64,000 bases of DNA from Myxococcales bacterium (GCA_016706225.1 JADJKB010000021.1:806001-870000), one strand, 5' to 3'; positions 52,848-61,578 are shown, counted from the stretch's first letter. The notes: generated from the sequence alone by a model not told the origin. A program made the numbers and translations.

Positions 52848-54548
52848 CTACCGCTTCGTGAAGCGCGCCATCCAATACGCCACACGAAAGTCCACACCCG
52901 ACAGCAGCTCCGAGCCGTCCGACGGCGAGTCGACCGCGTAGGGGTTGCTCCGCCAGTGGTAGTTGCTCGGCGGGCGAGTCCGCATGGGCAGCGGCTCCGC
53001 GGCTACCAGTTCGTCCCCACGGCCCACGTATCCGAGCAGCACCAGCGCGCTGCCGTCGTCGGCCACACACTTTCCTGCAGCAATTTCCCCGGCGTCGCAG
53101 TTCACGCGGACGGGGGCGAAGTACGGGGGCGGCTCGAATTCCGCCAGGGACTGCAGCGCGCGAGCGAGGGCAGCCTGGTCCACGGCAGCGCTCGGTCCCG
53201 CGAAGGCACTCGTGCCAGAGACGGCCGCCACGTAGCCGAGATCGAAGAAACTCTGCTTCTGCTCGAGCGGCTGTCGGGTCTGGCCGGGGCGGTCGTACAG
53301 GGCAACTTGGACCGCCTCCCGTGCGACGGAGCGCACGTCTTCGTCGCACAAGTAGCGGACGGCGAGCCAGCCGCCCAAGAACGCCATGTTGTACGACGAG
53401 TAGTTCGACTTCACCCCGAGGTCGACGCCCAGCATGTTGTCCCGCGCGATCGTGTGCAGAGCGCGCTCGCGGATCAGGTTCTTCTCCAGATACGCGTTCA
53501 GCGTTGGGTCCTCGGAGACATATGCCAGCGCCGCGACGCTGCCGAGGGCAAGCAGACCGTTGAAGCCATTCTGCGCGCCATCGACGTACAGTCGATCGAT
53601 GGAGTTCTCGTTCAGGATACCGTGATAGGTGCGGCGACCGTCCGGGTCTTTGAGCTCCAGGTCGTATCCTTGCGCGCCCACTTCCATCAGGGCCCGCCCG
53701 ATGGCGCTGGCGTCGGCTTGCAGTCGCGCCTTCTTGTCCTTGGCGAAGGCCGGGTCGTCGTGGATGGCCTCCCAGGCGGACGCGTAGCCGAACACCCAAC
53801 CGGAGAACATGTCCCGACTGCACGAGTCCTCCCAGATCGTGTCCGGGTATGTTCCGCCGGAGTTGTCCGCACGCCAGGTTCCATTGTCCTTTTCGATGGG
53901 CAGCGCTGCGCCGTTTTCGTCGAACAGTGGAGTGGTCTCGACCCCGGCGCTCCCCGCCAGCTCCTTCTGCATGAAACCCCGAGCAACTCCGCCCGGGATC
54001 CCGGTGATGGCCGTCACCTTGTGGAGTACCTCGAGATCCGCGGCCAGGTACTGCCGCGCCCGTTCGATGTCCGCACACTCGGCGCCCTGGTCTCGGAGTG
54101 TCGCGTAGCGAAATGCGTCCGCGGCGATGCCCGCGCCGGCGTACATGCCGGCTGTCTTGCCGAACCCGTCGACGACACTGGGCACGGAGCGGCCCGCAAA
54201 CGCCTCGAAGTCCCAGCCGTGACCCGCCACGAAGTCCGCGATGAGCTTGCGTTCCTCGACGCGCGTGACGGCCACCGACAGATCCGCCGTCACGTCCGTG
54301 CCGTAGGCGTTGAGACCGTGGAACTGTCGCTCGAGCCGCGTGGCGTGCTCCGCCAGCGCCGCGTCGAACGGCAACTCACCGGGCCCCGCAGCCAGGCCAC
54401 GCCACTCGTAGCTGTTCTTGCCACAGGCCACCGTCTTTGCTCCCAGCGTTCTGCAACGAAAGGCAGCCTCGGTGGGGTCTGCTTCACCCGTACAAGCGGG
54501 GCCGACGATGGCCGCGAGGACAAGGGCCACGGAGCGCTCGTAGTTCAC
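52848..54548 (-). CDS. Large lipoprotein of unknown function
   Basis: A 566-residue lipoprotein. A GTG start gives VNYERSVALVLAAIVGPAC (Cys 19), followed by a helical, mostly alpha domain of about 520 residues with conserved-looking segments AGHGWDFEAFAGRSVPSVVD, GGTYPDTIWEDSCSRDMFSG, FGYASAWEAIHDDPAF, YVDGAQNGFNGLLALGS and NYSSYNMAFLGGWLAVRYLC. The pattern fits an alpha/alpha toroid such as those of glycoside hydrolases and lyases, but no catalytic residues can be named. The open frame continues upstream of the GTG without a better signal. It lies alone between MAPEG and epimerase genes. Confidence 0.7.
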   Translation of the reverse strand: MNYERSVALVLAAIVGPACTGEADPTEAAFRCRTLGAKTVACGKNSYEWRGLAAGPGELPFDAALAEHATRLERQFHGLNAYGTDVTADLSVAVTRVEERKLIADFVAGHGWDFEAFAGRSVPSVVDGFGKTAGMYAGAGIAADAFRYATLRDQGAECADIERARQYLAADLEVLHKVTAITGIPGGVARGFMQKELAGSAGVETTPLFDENGAALPIEKDNGTWRADNSGGTYPDTIWEDSCSRDMFSGWVFGYASAWEAIHDDPAFAKDKKARLQADASAIGRALMEVGAQGYDLELKDPDGRRTYHGILNENSIDRLYVDGAQNGFNGLLALGSVAALAYVSEDPTLNAYLEKNLIRERALHTIARDNMLGVDLGVKSNYSSYNMAFLGGWLAVRYLCDEDVRSVAREAVQVALYDRPGQTRQPLEQKQSFFDLGYVAAVSGTSAFAGPSAAVDQAALARALQSLAEFEPPPYFAPVRVNCDAGEIAAGKCVADDGSALVLLGYVGRGDELVAAEPLPMRTRPPSNYHWRSNPYAVDSPSDGSELLSGVDFRVAYWMARFTKR

Positions 54549-54729
54549 AGAACCAATTTCCCACGAACGGCAAACGCGAGGAACCGCGCCTGAAAGCTGA
54601 GCGTACAACCTCGACAAACGCGAGGTTTCACCGCCCACAAATCCAGAGCCAGATGCCGGACGCGCCCGGGAGCGCCCAGCGTGTGAGACACCGGTCGGCT
54701 ACCCAGTGCGCCGGGCGCGGCACCCAGGA

Positions 54730-55563
54730 TCACGAGTGAACGAGCTCGATCTCCATATGCAGCTCCCGCGCCCCACCCGGCGGGACCACGAGCATGTCCG
54801 GCTCGCGGTTGAGGGCGTCGGCGCCGGCGCTCCACGGCTCCAGGCACACGAAGTCCTTCCCGGCTAGCGTCCAGATCACCCAGCGCTGATACTCGCGCGA
54901 GCCACGCACCTCGATGCGGCTGCCATCGGCCAGCTGGAGCGAGGCTTCGTTGCCGCCATGATCGTGAAGGTGCAAGTCCACCTCCGGGGCACCGAGGGCG
55001 ATCGGCCCAGCGAGCTTCATCTCCAGCTTGGACACGTTGTCGAACGCAGTGGTGGCCCGCGTCGGCACTGAGCAGAGCGGCTTGTCGGCGTCGGCGACCT
55101 GGAAGTATGGGTGGAAGCCCATCGCAAACGGCAGCGCTTCGGCATCGGTGTTCTCGAGCCGCTGCTCGATGCGCAGACAGGCTCCGCTGAGGACGTAGCG
55201 GTGGCGCAGGACGAAACTCCAGGGATAGGCTGCGAGCGTCGCGTCATCCGACCGCAGCTCGATGGTCACCTCGGATTCGCGCTGGTCGAGCACCCGCCAC
55301 GGGCGGTTTCTGGCGATTCCATGTTGTCTCATTGCGCCCGACCGCCCATGCCATGTGAAGCGATCCCCGGTCAGCGGCCCCGGGCTCGGGAACAACACCG
55401 GCACACCGCCGCGCACGTTCTTGCGCGGATCGAGCAGGGTGCTCTCGTCCATGAACAGGACGGGGCGTCCCGCGACCTCGAAGCGCGTGACCAGGCCGCC
55501 GCGCTCCGGCGCCAGCCAGGCCCGCGAGTCGCCGGCCCCGAAGCTTACGATCTCGAGCGCCAT
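54730..55563 (-). CDS. Aldose 1-epimerase / hexose-6-phosphate mutarotase-like protein
   Basis: A 277-residue beta-sandwich enzyme. GGLVTRFEVAGRPVLFMDES and GGVPVLFPSPGPL open the fold, MGFHPYFQV carries the catalytic His, and VCLEPWSAGADALN the catalytic Glu. These enzymes interconvert alpha and beta anomers of hexoses. The GVPVLFP and absence of a signal peptide fit the cytosolic YeaD group acting on hexose 6-phosphates. The ATG at 55563 is preceded after 11 bases by a long palindrome. The frame runs further upstream, but without further family sequence. Confidence 0.87.
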   Translation of the reverse strand: MALEIVSFGAGDSRAWLAPERGGLVTRFEVAGRPVLFMDESTLLDPRKNVRGGVPVLFPSPGPLTGDRFTWHGRSGAMRQHGIARNRPWRVLDQRESEVTIELRSDDATLAAYPWSFVLRHRYVLSGACLRIEQRLENTDAEALPFAMGFHPYFQVADADKPLCSVPTRATTAFDNVSKLEMKLAGPIALGAPEVDLHLHDHGGNEASLQLADGSRIEVRGSREYQRWVIWTLAGKDFVCLEPWSAGADALNREPDMLVVPPGGARELHMEIELVHS

Positions 55564-55574
55564 CTCGGGTCGTA

Positions 55575-55607
55575 TCCTAGAACACCGATCAGCTTCGTGT
55601 TCTAGGA
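55575..55607. promoter_or_regulatory. Inverted repeat upstream of the epimerase gene
   Basis: TCCTAGAACAC (55575-55585) and GTGTTCTAGGA (55597-55607) match exactly in reverse, separated by 11 bases. The repeat ends 11 bases before the start codon of the epimerase gene. It would form a stable hairpin in its 5' leader or bind a dimeric regulator. An 11-base arm repeat with AT-containing sequence is unlikely to occur by chance in this GC-rich DNA. Confidence 0.5.
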
Positions 55608-55615
55608 CCTTTACG

Positions 55616-55666
55616 TTGGGGCTGCGCCCCAAACCCCCGGCCTTCGGCCGTGCGCGCTCCGCGCGC
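55616..55666. repeat. Row of three GC-rich hairpins, REP-like
   Basis: Three perfect short hairpins follow each other: TTGGGGC-TGC-GCCCCAA (55616-55632), CGGCC-TTC-GGCCG (55638-55650) and GCGCGC-TCC-GCGCGC (55652-55666). They lie in the 250-base space between the epimerase start and the end of the next lipoprotein gene. Similar arrays occur as dispersed intergenic repeats in myxobacterial genomes as I remember them; other copies are not seen in this window. The array could terminate the lipoprotein transcript coming from the right. Confidence 0.5.
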
Positions 55667-55813
55667 GAGCGCCGAACACCTTGCAAGTCCCGGAAAACAA
55701 ACGACGTTCAACCTGTTCGGCGCTCTAGCGCAGGTTCGCACCCCCATCGCCGACGAAGACCGCACGGACGTGACGCGGCGAGACGCCAAGTTGCAATTAA
55801 AGAGGGAAGGGCG

Positions 55814-57172
55814 CTACTGCGCGAGAAACAGGCTGCCGGTGATCTGCGTGAAGTTGATGCTGGGCAGCAGCAACAGCGCGGGTTGGTCCGGGCGCGCGGC
55901 GATGGGGTGCCAGAAGGTCCCCAGGGTCGGTGTGCCCGCGTTGATGTCGTGCGGACTGCCCAGGCGTTTTCCCTCGGCGTCCAGGAGCTGCACGAACGCA
56001 TCTTCGGTCTTCCAGGCGTGGAAGCTCAGGGCGAACGTCTGGGTGGACGCTGACCAGGCGAGCCGGGGCGCGCCGGCGCCCTCGCTGGGGTCCGCCAGCA
56101 GGAGGCCGTTCCCGAGCACCTGGCCGTCGAAATCGATCCAGCTGCCGAATATCTTCTCCTCCCGCATCCACACCACGAACCACGCCTGTTTGCACGGCTG
56201 CCAAGCAACAGCCGCCGGGTCGTAGACGTGGTCGCCGTAGCGCGCGAGCTCGATCGGCCCGCCGATGGGCTGACCGGCTCCATCCACGACTCGTGCCCGA
56301 TATCCTGAGTCCAGCTGCGGCGTGAGCTCATAGTCGCCCCAGGCGACCAGGAAACGACCCTTTCCTCCCGACCCGGCGGTGACAGCCCCAACCTGCCACA
56401 GGCTCGAGCCGCCGAGGCGCACCTCGGGGCCGACCGTGCCGTCCGCTTTCACCGTGCGCCCGAACACCCGCCTGCCGTCCGGTGTCGTCTTCTCTTCGCG
56501 ATCGTCGGACCAGCTGACGAAGAACGCTTTGGCGCCCGAGTCCCACGCACCACTCGGCGTGAACTCGTGTTGACCGGGAAGCTGAGTGATGGAGAAACTA
56601 GGACCGTCCTCGGTGATTTCTCCGCCGCTCCCGAGCTTCAGGAACTGACCCATCACCTCCCGTGCAGCGTCGCCGGTCTGACGGGTGTCCTCGAGCAACG
56701 CGAGGATCCTCGGATTGTCGCCCTCGGAGCGCACGATCTCGCGTTCGAGGGAGTCGGTGGTGGGCAATGCGGGGTCGGCCAGCTCGAGCTCGGGCCCAGC
56801 CTCCAACGTGCTGCCGTTCCAGCGCACCGTCATGGCTCGAGTACGGAATCCACCGCTCGCATTCACCGAGCCGAACAGCACCACGTAGCGTTCGCTGGGT
56901 GGATCCCAGAGCAAGACCGATGCGCGCAGATTACCTTGCGCCAGCGCCTGCCCCAGCACCTTCGCTGCGTACGTGCCCGGCGGCGGGGTCGAACAGCTCG
57001 AGCCGCCCGCGCCGCCGGTATCACTGCCGCCGCTTCCACCCGCTATGCCTCCGCTCGCTCCGGTCCCGCCCCCCGAGCTCACGCCGCCGCTGTTCGACGC
57101 GACCCCCGCTTCGTTACTGCCACAGGCGGAGCCCAGCAATGGCAGAGCAACGGCGAAGGCCAAACGACGCAT
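55814..57172 (-). CDS. Large secreted lipoprotein, beta-propeller-like
   Basis: A 452-residue lipoprotein: MRRLAFAVALPLLGSAC (Cys 17), about 55 residues of Gly, Ser, Ala and Asn, then about 380 residues of repeated strands with W and D at regular places (LLWDPPSERYVVLFGSV, GAWDSGAKAFFVSWSDDREE, AVAWQPCKQAWFVVWMREEK, LAWSASTQTFALSFHAWKTE). These look like six or seven propeller blades of about 50 residues. It is a surface protein of unknown ligand. The frame is open upstream, but the lipoprotein signal fixes the start. A divergent NlpC/P60-like gene lies 382 bases away. Confidence 0.8.
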   Translation of the reverse strand: MRRLAFAVALPLLGSACGSNEAGVASNSGGVSSGGGTGASGGIAGGSGGSDTGGAGGSSCSTPPPGTYAAKVLGQALAQGNLRASVLLWDPPSERYVVLFGSVNASGGFRTRAMTVRWNGSTLEAGPELELADPALPTTDSLEREIVRSEGDNPRILALLEDTRQTGDAAREVMGQFLKLGSGGEITEDGPSFSITQLPGQHEFTPSGAWDSGAKAFFVSWSDDREEKTTPDGRRVFGRTVKADGTVGPEVRLGGSSLWQVGAVTAGSGGKGRFLVAWGDYELTPQLDSGYRARVVDGAGQPIGGPIELARYGDHVYDPAAVAWQPCKQAWFVVWMREEKIFGSWIDFDGQVLGNGLLLADPSEGAGAPRLAWSASTQTFALSFHAWKTEDAFVQLLDAEGKRLGSPHDINAGTPTLGTFWHPIAARPDQPALLLLPSINFTQITGSLFLAQ

Positions 57173-57554
57173 CGCGGAAGAATACGGGATGATCTCGGGG
57201 TGTCGAGCGGTAGCTGAACACCGGCGCGAACCCGCGGTGTCCGAAAACTGGTCCGCGCAAATCAAGCCGCATCCCGGCGGTAGTAGCGGAGCGTTCCGAG
57301 CCGCTCCCGACATCAAATCGTCCCCGCGTCGTTCGAGTTTGCGGGCGGTGGGGTTGCGGTTGAAGCCCTCGACCCGATCGCAATTCGCAGCCTGCGCGCT
57401 TCGGAGCGATTGAGCTCGCTTGCCAGATGCCAACCCCGGGTTTCCCGGCAACTGCGGGTTGGCACCCCGACATCGCAAGCACGGCGTTTCCCCGGGCAAT
57501 CCGCGAGTGGTGTCTCCGCGGCGCGACGGCATCCCCCTTGCTCCGTGCTCAGGC
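57173..57554. other. Long divergent intergenic region with a hairpin
   Basis: This 382-base gap separates two divergent genes for secreted proteins. It carries a 9-base-arm inverted repeat, TGCCAACCC at 57428-57436 and GGGTTGGCA at 57456-57464, with an inner CCGGG-TTT-CCCGG hairpin. Nothing else is recognisable, and its codon pattern on either strand does not look like a gene. It presumably contains both promoters. Confidence 0.4.
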
Positions 57555-59153
57555 GTGAATCCGAGCTCGTCGACGCGCCGTGGTCTTTGCTCCATCAGCG
57601 TTGGAACATTCCTGATTTGCGCGACGGCAGCCTGCGGCGCGCCGAGCCCGGACCCGACATCGACGGACGGGCCGCCCGGCGAACAGGTCGCCCAGAGCTC
57701 GCAGGCGATCCTTAGTAGCGACGTGATCGCGCGGGCACAGTCGTGGGTCGACGCCCAGGTTCCGTATTGCCAGGCCGCCAACCACGGTTGGGACGCGGCC
57801 TGCGGCCAGACCTGCAACCGCACCGGGGCCGCGGCGAACCCGGCCTGGGATCCCTACCGCAGTGATTGTTCCGGGTTCGTGTCGTGGGCTTGGGGTCTGC
57901 CGCCGCCCGGCCTGGTTGTCACCGGCTTGGCCAAGCCGTCGGTCAGCGCGGCAATCAACGCGGTCGACCTGCAGCCGGGTGACGCGCTCTACGCCAGCGA
58001 CCACTCGCACACCTTCTTGTTCGCGGGTTGGGCCACCCCCCACTCGAAGATGCACATCATGGCCGAAAGCGACTGCGGCAAGGTCGCAGAAGCCAAGGAC
58101 TACAGCGTCTCCTCGATCAGCGGCAGCACCGTCCACTTCTCGTGGGGCACGTACACCGCGGCTCGCTACAACTCGATCAGCTTCGCGCCCCCGTCGTGCG
58201 ATCGCAGCGACGGCAAATTCACGTTCAGTTGCGACGGAGCGGAGCCGAACCTGCACTGCGTCAACGTCGATGAACCGGCCGACCCCGACGCCTGGAGCGA
58301 CAACTACTTCTGCAGCGCCAAGGACCTCGGGATGCAGTGGTCGAGCTCGGGCCCGATCGCCGGCATGGATTGCACCAACGTGTACGAAGCCGCAGATCCC
58401 GAAGCCGCGGCCTGGAGCGACGACTACCTGTGCGTTCCACCGCAGAGCCCGGTCGCACTGAGTTATTCCAGCGCCGGACCCCTGGCGGGCAAGAGCTGCG
58501 TGCAGTGGAACGAGCCCGCGGATCTCGGCCAATCGTGGAGCGACAACTACCTCTGCTCGGAGCCCGTCTACACGTTCTCTGCGGGCGGCTTCAGCTTCGG
58601 CAGCGCGGGACCCTTCGACGGCAAGAGCTGCGTCAACCTCGACGAGCCGGCCGACCCCGACACCTGGAGCGACAATTACTTCTGCTCCGACGCCGACCTC
58701 GGCATGCAGTGGTCGCACGCGGGGCCGATCGACGGCATGGATTGCACGAACGTGACCGAGTCCGCCGACGAGCAGGCGGACGCCTGGAGCGACAATTACC
58801 TGTGTCTGCCCAAGGCCTCCGGCTACCAATTCAGCTGGAGCTCTGCGGGCCCGATCGTCGGCAAGAGCTGCGTGCGCTGGTTCGACCACGCGGAAAAATC
58901 CGACACCTGGCTCGACAACTGGCTGTGCGTCGAGCAGCTGGCGCCCCCGACTCCACCGGGGAGCGGAGGCAGCGGCCCGCTCTTGGGCGAGCCCGTCGCA
59001 TTCGGCGGCGCGGCGAGCACGTCGTCGCACCAAAACGCGCCGGTGCACGCCGGTCTCGACACCGGGTGCGCGCTCGGACCACGGCCGGGGCAAACTCCCT
59101 GGGCGGTCCTCCTGGCCCTCTCCGCGCTCGCGCTGCGGCGGCGACGCGACTAG
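57555..59153 (+). CDS. NlpC/P60-like lipoprotein with Trp/Cys repeats and MYXO-CTERM-like tail
   Basis: A 532-residue protein. The GTG start gives a signal ending ATAAC. A 150-residue domain has YRSDCSGFVSWAWGLPPPG and LQPGDALYASDHSHTFLFAG, the Cys and His of a papain-like NlpC/P60 (CHAP-type) peptidase. Six repeats of about 45 residues follow (about 225-500), each with a CVN/CTN motif, E-P-A-D and the signature WSDNY(F/L)C. The C-terminus reads GCALGPRPG, a hydrophobic helix and RRRRD, like the MYXO-CTERM sorting tail. Such proteins are known to be displayed on the surface of myxobacteria. It may cut peptides of cell walls; the repeats are a likely binding or adhesion module. Confidence 0.82.
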   Translation: MNPSSSTRRGLCSISVGTFLICATAACGAPSPDPTSTDGPPGEQVAQSSQAILSSDVIARAQSWVDAQVPYCQAANHGWDAACGQTCNRTGAAANPAWDPYRSDCSGFVSWAWGLPPPGLVVTGLAKPSVSAAINAVDLQPGDALYASDHSHTFLFAGWATPHSKMHIMAESDCGKVAEAKDYSVSSISGSTVHFSWGTYTAARYNSISFAPPSCDRSDGKFTFSCDGAEPNLHCVNVDEPADPDAWSDNYFCSAKDLGMQWSSSGPIAGMDCTNVYEAADPEAAAWSDDYLCVPPQSPVALSYSSAGPLAGKSCVQWNEPADLGQSWSDNYLCSEPVYTFSAGGFSFGSAGPFDGKSCVNLDEPADPDTWSDNYFCSDADLGMQWSHAGPIDGMDCTNVTESADEQADAWSDNYLCLPKASGYQFSWSSAGPIVGKSCVRWFDHAEKSDTWLDNWLCVEQLAPPTPPGSGGSGPLLGEPVAFGGAASTSSHQNAPVHAGLDTGCALGPRPGQTPWAVLLALSALALRRRRD

Positions 59154-59202
59154 CGGGTGGTCGGAGAGCGCGGGCCTCACCGCCTGGCTTGCCCGAGGCG
59201 CG

Positions 59203-59410
59203 TCACTCCTCGACGGTCGCGGTGAACATCTCTGAAATCTTGGCGCGCCCCAGTGGGCTTCGAGGAAGGTTCTCCAGGACGTTCACTTGCCGCGCTCCGG
59301 AGCTGGCTCGATGCCATGGTCGGCCAGGATGTGCTTGGTGCTGCTTCGCCCGAGCTCGTGTCCCAGGTTTCGCATTGCTCCCCGAATCGCACCATCGCCG
59401 AAGAATACGC
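59203..59410 (-). pseudogene. Remnant of a DDE integrase (rve) transposase
   Basis: The minus strand encodes MRNLGHELGRSSTKHILADH followed by GIEPAPERGK, a motif known from IS integrase transposases just before the rve core. A TGA cuts this frame at about 59283. In the next frame the expected continuation TSWRTFLEAHWGA appears, then a second shift leads to EMFTATVEE and a stop at 59203. Thus a fragment of about 65 residues carries at least two frame breaks. It abuts the 3' end of the neighbouring lipoprotein gene and has no start or catalytic triad. Confidence 0.72.
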
Positions 59411-60178
59411 TCATTTCCGGCCGGCGACCGCTCGATTCCCGGTCGCTTCGGGCAGCTCGAGCTCGGAGCTGATGCGCGCGAGCGCACGTCTGGCTTCCGC
59501 GCGCACGTCGCGGCCGAGCTCGCGGCCGAGGCGCTCGCGGGTGTCGGACTTGAGCCGCGCCGCGATCGGCGCGGACGTGACGTCGTTCTTCACCACCATC
59601 AGGCTCTGGCACAAGGCCGCCCCCGACTTGGCGTCGTGTACCGCAAACCAAGCGACCAGCGTGCCGGGCATCCACTCCCAGCGACTGCGATCCATTCGGA
59701 ACACTCGCTCCGCCCCGTAGTGCTCGGTGATGTGGAATACACCAACGAAGCGCCGCTTGGCGAGGCTCTCGACTTCGTCGGTGAGCGCTGCGCTGGGCGT
59801 CTGCCCGGGCGCTGCGAGGGCCAGGTCGTCGCGCAGCGCGTGGAGCTTGGGTTGGGTCAACGCGTCCGTCAGATCGAGGGCAAGCAGTCGCTTTTTTTCG
59901 AAGCGCGCATCGTGGACCGCGAGCACCAGCGTGCGCGCGTCGGCGGGGAGCCCGGCAAAACGCTCAGCGTCACACTTCTCGTCCCGGGTCGCGCGAAAGG
60001 CCGACCAGTCCTTGTTGATCCACGCGCTGAGGGTCTCCGTCAGCTTCGGGTCCGTGGTCTTCACCGGGCTTGGCGCGGGCGCGAGCTCGGCGGGCGGAGG
60101 CGGCGCGCGCCGTTCGTCACACCCGACGAGCGAGAGCAGACCAGAGCTCAGCCAGAGCACGAGACCAAAACGAGGCAC
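59411..60178 (-). CDS. Hypothetical lipoprotein
   Basis: A 255-residue lipoprotein. A GTG gives VPRFGLVLWLSSGLLSLVGC, Cys 20, then Pro/Ala-rich residues. The mature part is helical and charged with segments LTETLSAWINKDWSAFRATR, LVLAVHDARFEKKRLLALDL, RFVGVFHITEHYGAERVFRM and SGAALCQSLMVVKNDVTSAP. No family is recognised. An alternative TTG start at 60232 would put its first codons inside the tandem repeat at 60208-60241. The integrase remnant touches its 3' end, so the true C-terminus may have been changed by the insertion. Confidence 0.6.
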   Translation of the reverse strand: MPRFGLVLWLSSGLLSLVGCDERRAPPPPAELAPAPSPVKTTDPKLTETLSAWINKDWSAFRATRDEKCDAERFAGLPADARTLVLAVHDARFEKKRLLALDLTDALTQPKLHALRDDLALAAPGQTPSAALTDEVESLAKRRFVGVFHITEHYGAERVFRMDRSRWEWMPGTLVAWFAVHDAKSGAALCQSLMVVKNDVTSAPIAARLKSDTRERLGRELGRDVRAEARRALARISSELELPEATGNRAVAGRK

Positions 60179-60207
60179 ACCTGGGTTCAAGCAAAGCTGA
60201 GGCGCCT

Positions 60208-60241
60208 GGGCCAAGAATCGGGCGCGGGCCAAGAATCGGGC
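60208..60241. repeat. Two-copy 18-bp tandem repeat
   Basis: GGGCCAAGAATCGGGC occurs twice, at 60208-60223 and 60226-60241, with two bases between, so the period is 18. It lies between the lipoprotein start and the IS element, in a patch disturbed by mobile DNA. It could be a duplication from element activity or a regulatory repeat of the lipoprotein promoter. Confidence 0.6.
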
Positions 60242-60282
60242 ACCGGCAGATGGGGCGTGGGCGAAGCGGACCTGAGGGCCTA

Positions 60283-60299
60283 AATGACCGATCGCAATT
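60283..60299 (+). repeat. Left terminal inverted repeat of the IS630 element
   Basis: AATGACCGATCGCAATT, next to an outer TA. It pairs with the right end at 61562-61578, with two differences. Its inner part also forms a hairpin with 60311-60320. Confidence 0.85.
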
Positions 60300-60320
60300 C
60301 GCGTAGCGATTTGCGATCGG
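60288..60320. repeat. Subterminal hairpin at the left IS end
   Basis: CCGATCGCAA (60288-60297) and TTGCGATCGG (60311-60320) are exact reverse complements around 13 bases. The hairpin overlaps the left terminal repeat and ends 5 bases before the transposase stop codon. It may serve as a transposase site or a transcript terminator. Confidence 0.6.
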
Positions 60321-60325
60321 CTGCG

Positions 60326-61432
60326 TCAGGCCGCCCGCCGCAGCGCGAGGCCGCGAGTGTGGCGACGGTTGAAGTCATTGAGGAAGCGTCGGACATGGCG
60401 CATCAACTCGGGAAGTGTGACGCAGCGATGGTTCCTGGTGACATTGGCGTGGAGGTCGAGCCAAACGCGCTCGATGCGGTTGGCGTCCGGGCAGTAGGGA
60501 GGCAGGAAGTGTAGCTGGATCTTGTCGGCGAAGTGAGCGAGGACCTCGCGTGTGACCTTGCTGCTGTGGATGACGTAGTTGTCGACGATGAGGTGGATGG
60601 TGCGGGCTTGCGGGTTCTGCTCCACCAAGCGCCAGAGGAGCTTGCAGAAAAGCCAGCTCGCCTTGCTCTCGGCGTCGACCCAGACGAGCTGGCCGGTTCG
60701 GGCGTCGAGAGCGCCGGCGATGTAGGCCTTATGGTTCTTGCCCGGCGTGACCACCCGGCGTTGGACCCCGGGGAGCATCCAGTCGCGGCCGATTTTCGGG
60801 TTGAGGTGGATGTCGACCTCATCGCAGTAGAAGACGGGCTGCCGGGCAGATGCGGTCTCCGCCAGGCGCCGAAGCGCGCGAAGGCGGTGCTCGCGCTTGG
60901 CCTTGCGCCAGGGGCAGAGCACGATGGGCTTTGGGGCGCCGAGTCGCGCCCCGATCGCGCGCAGTGCGCGGCCCATGGTGCAAACGGCAATGCGGCCGAA
61001 GCCGCGCCGCTCCAACTCGAGACAGAGCAGCTCGCGGGTCCAGCTGGGACGTTCCCAGCCAAGTCGAGGGGAACGCGCTCGAGCACCCGCCAGAGCTCGT
61101 CGCGGAAGTCAGCATCGACCTTGGGCGCCCCGTTTCCCTTTGCGCTGGTCGTAGAGGCCGAAGATGCCCTGCTCGGAGAATCGATTCGCGGCCTTGACGA
61201 CGGTCGAAACGGCAAGGTCGAGCGCACGAGCAACCGCGACGGTGCGCTGACCGCAGAGCAGCTTGTAAACGGCCTGAAATCGCAGGGGCTGTGGCGGGGT
61301 CGCCACTGCTGCGCCCGATGTGTAGCAATCGTCGTCGTTCGTGTCGCGGCAAACGCGGTAAGATGCCCACGGGAACCTCCGATGTTGGTTGTCTTGCAAC
61401 TCCGTCATCGTCGATGGTTCCCAACTTTTCAA
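60326..61432 (-). pseudogene. IS630 transposase with two compensating frame changes
   Basis: The transposase would have about 368 residues. The N-terminal HTH (61432 down to about 61145; LRFQAVYKLLCGQRTVAVAR, STVVKAANRFSEQGIFGLYD) is in one frame. At about 61140-61147 the sense shifts by +1 to APKVDADFRDELWRVLERVP, and at about 61060-61066 it shifts back by -1 to LGWERPSWTRELLCLELERR. The final part carries the DDE triad: YCDEVDIH, LIVDNYVIH and RIERVWLD. The parts before and after are in the same frame; only about 80 bases in the middle differ. It is an inactive copy, or uses two programmed shifts, or reflects two sequence errors. Confidence 0.82.
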
Positions 61433-61448
61433 TCCATCCCACGACGTT

Positions 61449-61488
61449 TTCCCCCCTGAGGCCGCGCAGCGGCCGATTTGGGGGGGAA
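61449..61488. repeat. Nested hairpin in the right part of the IS
   Basis: TTCCCCCC (61449-61456) pairs with GGGGGGAA (61481-61488), and inside it GGCCGC (61460-61465) pairs with GCGGCC (61469-61474). It lies between the transposase start and the right terminal repeat, so it may insulate the transposase gene from outside transcription or form part of its leader. Confidence 0.5.
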
Positions 61489-61561
61489 GCCCGCGCGCAG
61501 GCGCAGCCGAGCACGGGCGTGGGGGGGCAACTTCAACTCCTAACAGCCGTCCGCGATCGAC

Positions 61562-61578
61562 AATCGCGACCGGTCATT
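61562..61578 (-). repeat. Right terminal inverted repeat of the IS630 element
   Basis: On the minus strand it reads AATGACCGGTCGCGATT, matching the left end at 15 of 17 bases. The flanking TA is at 61579-61580. Confidence 0.85.
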
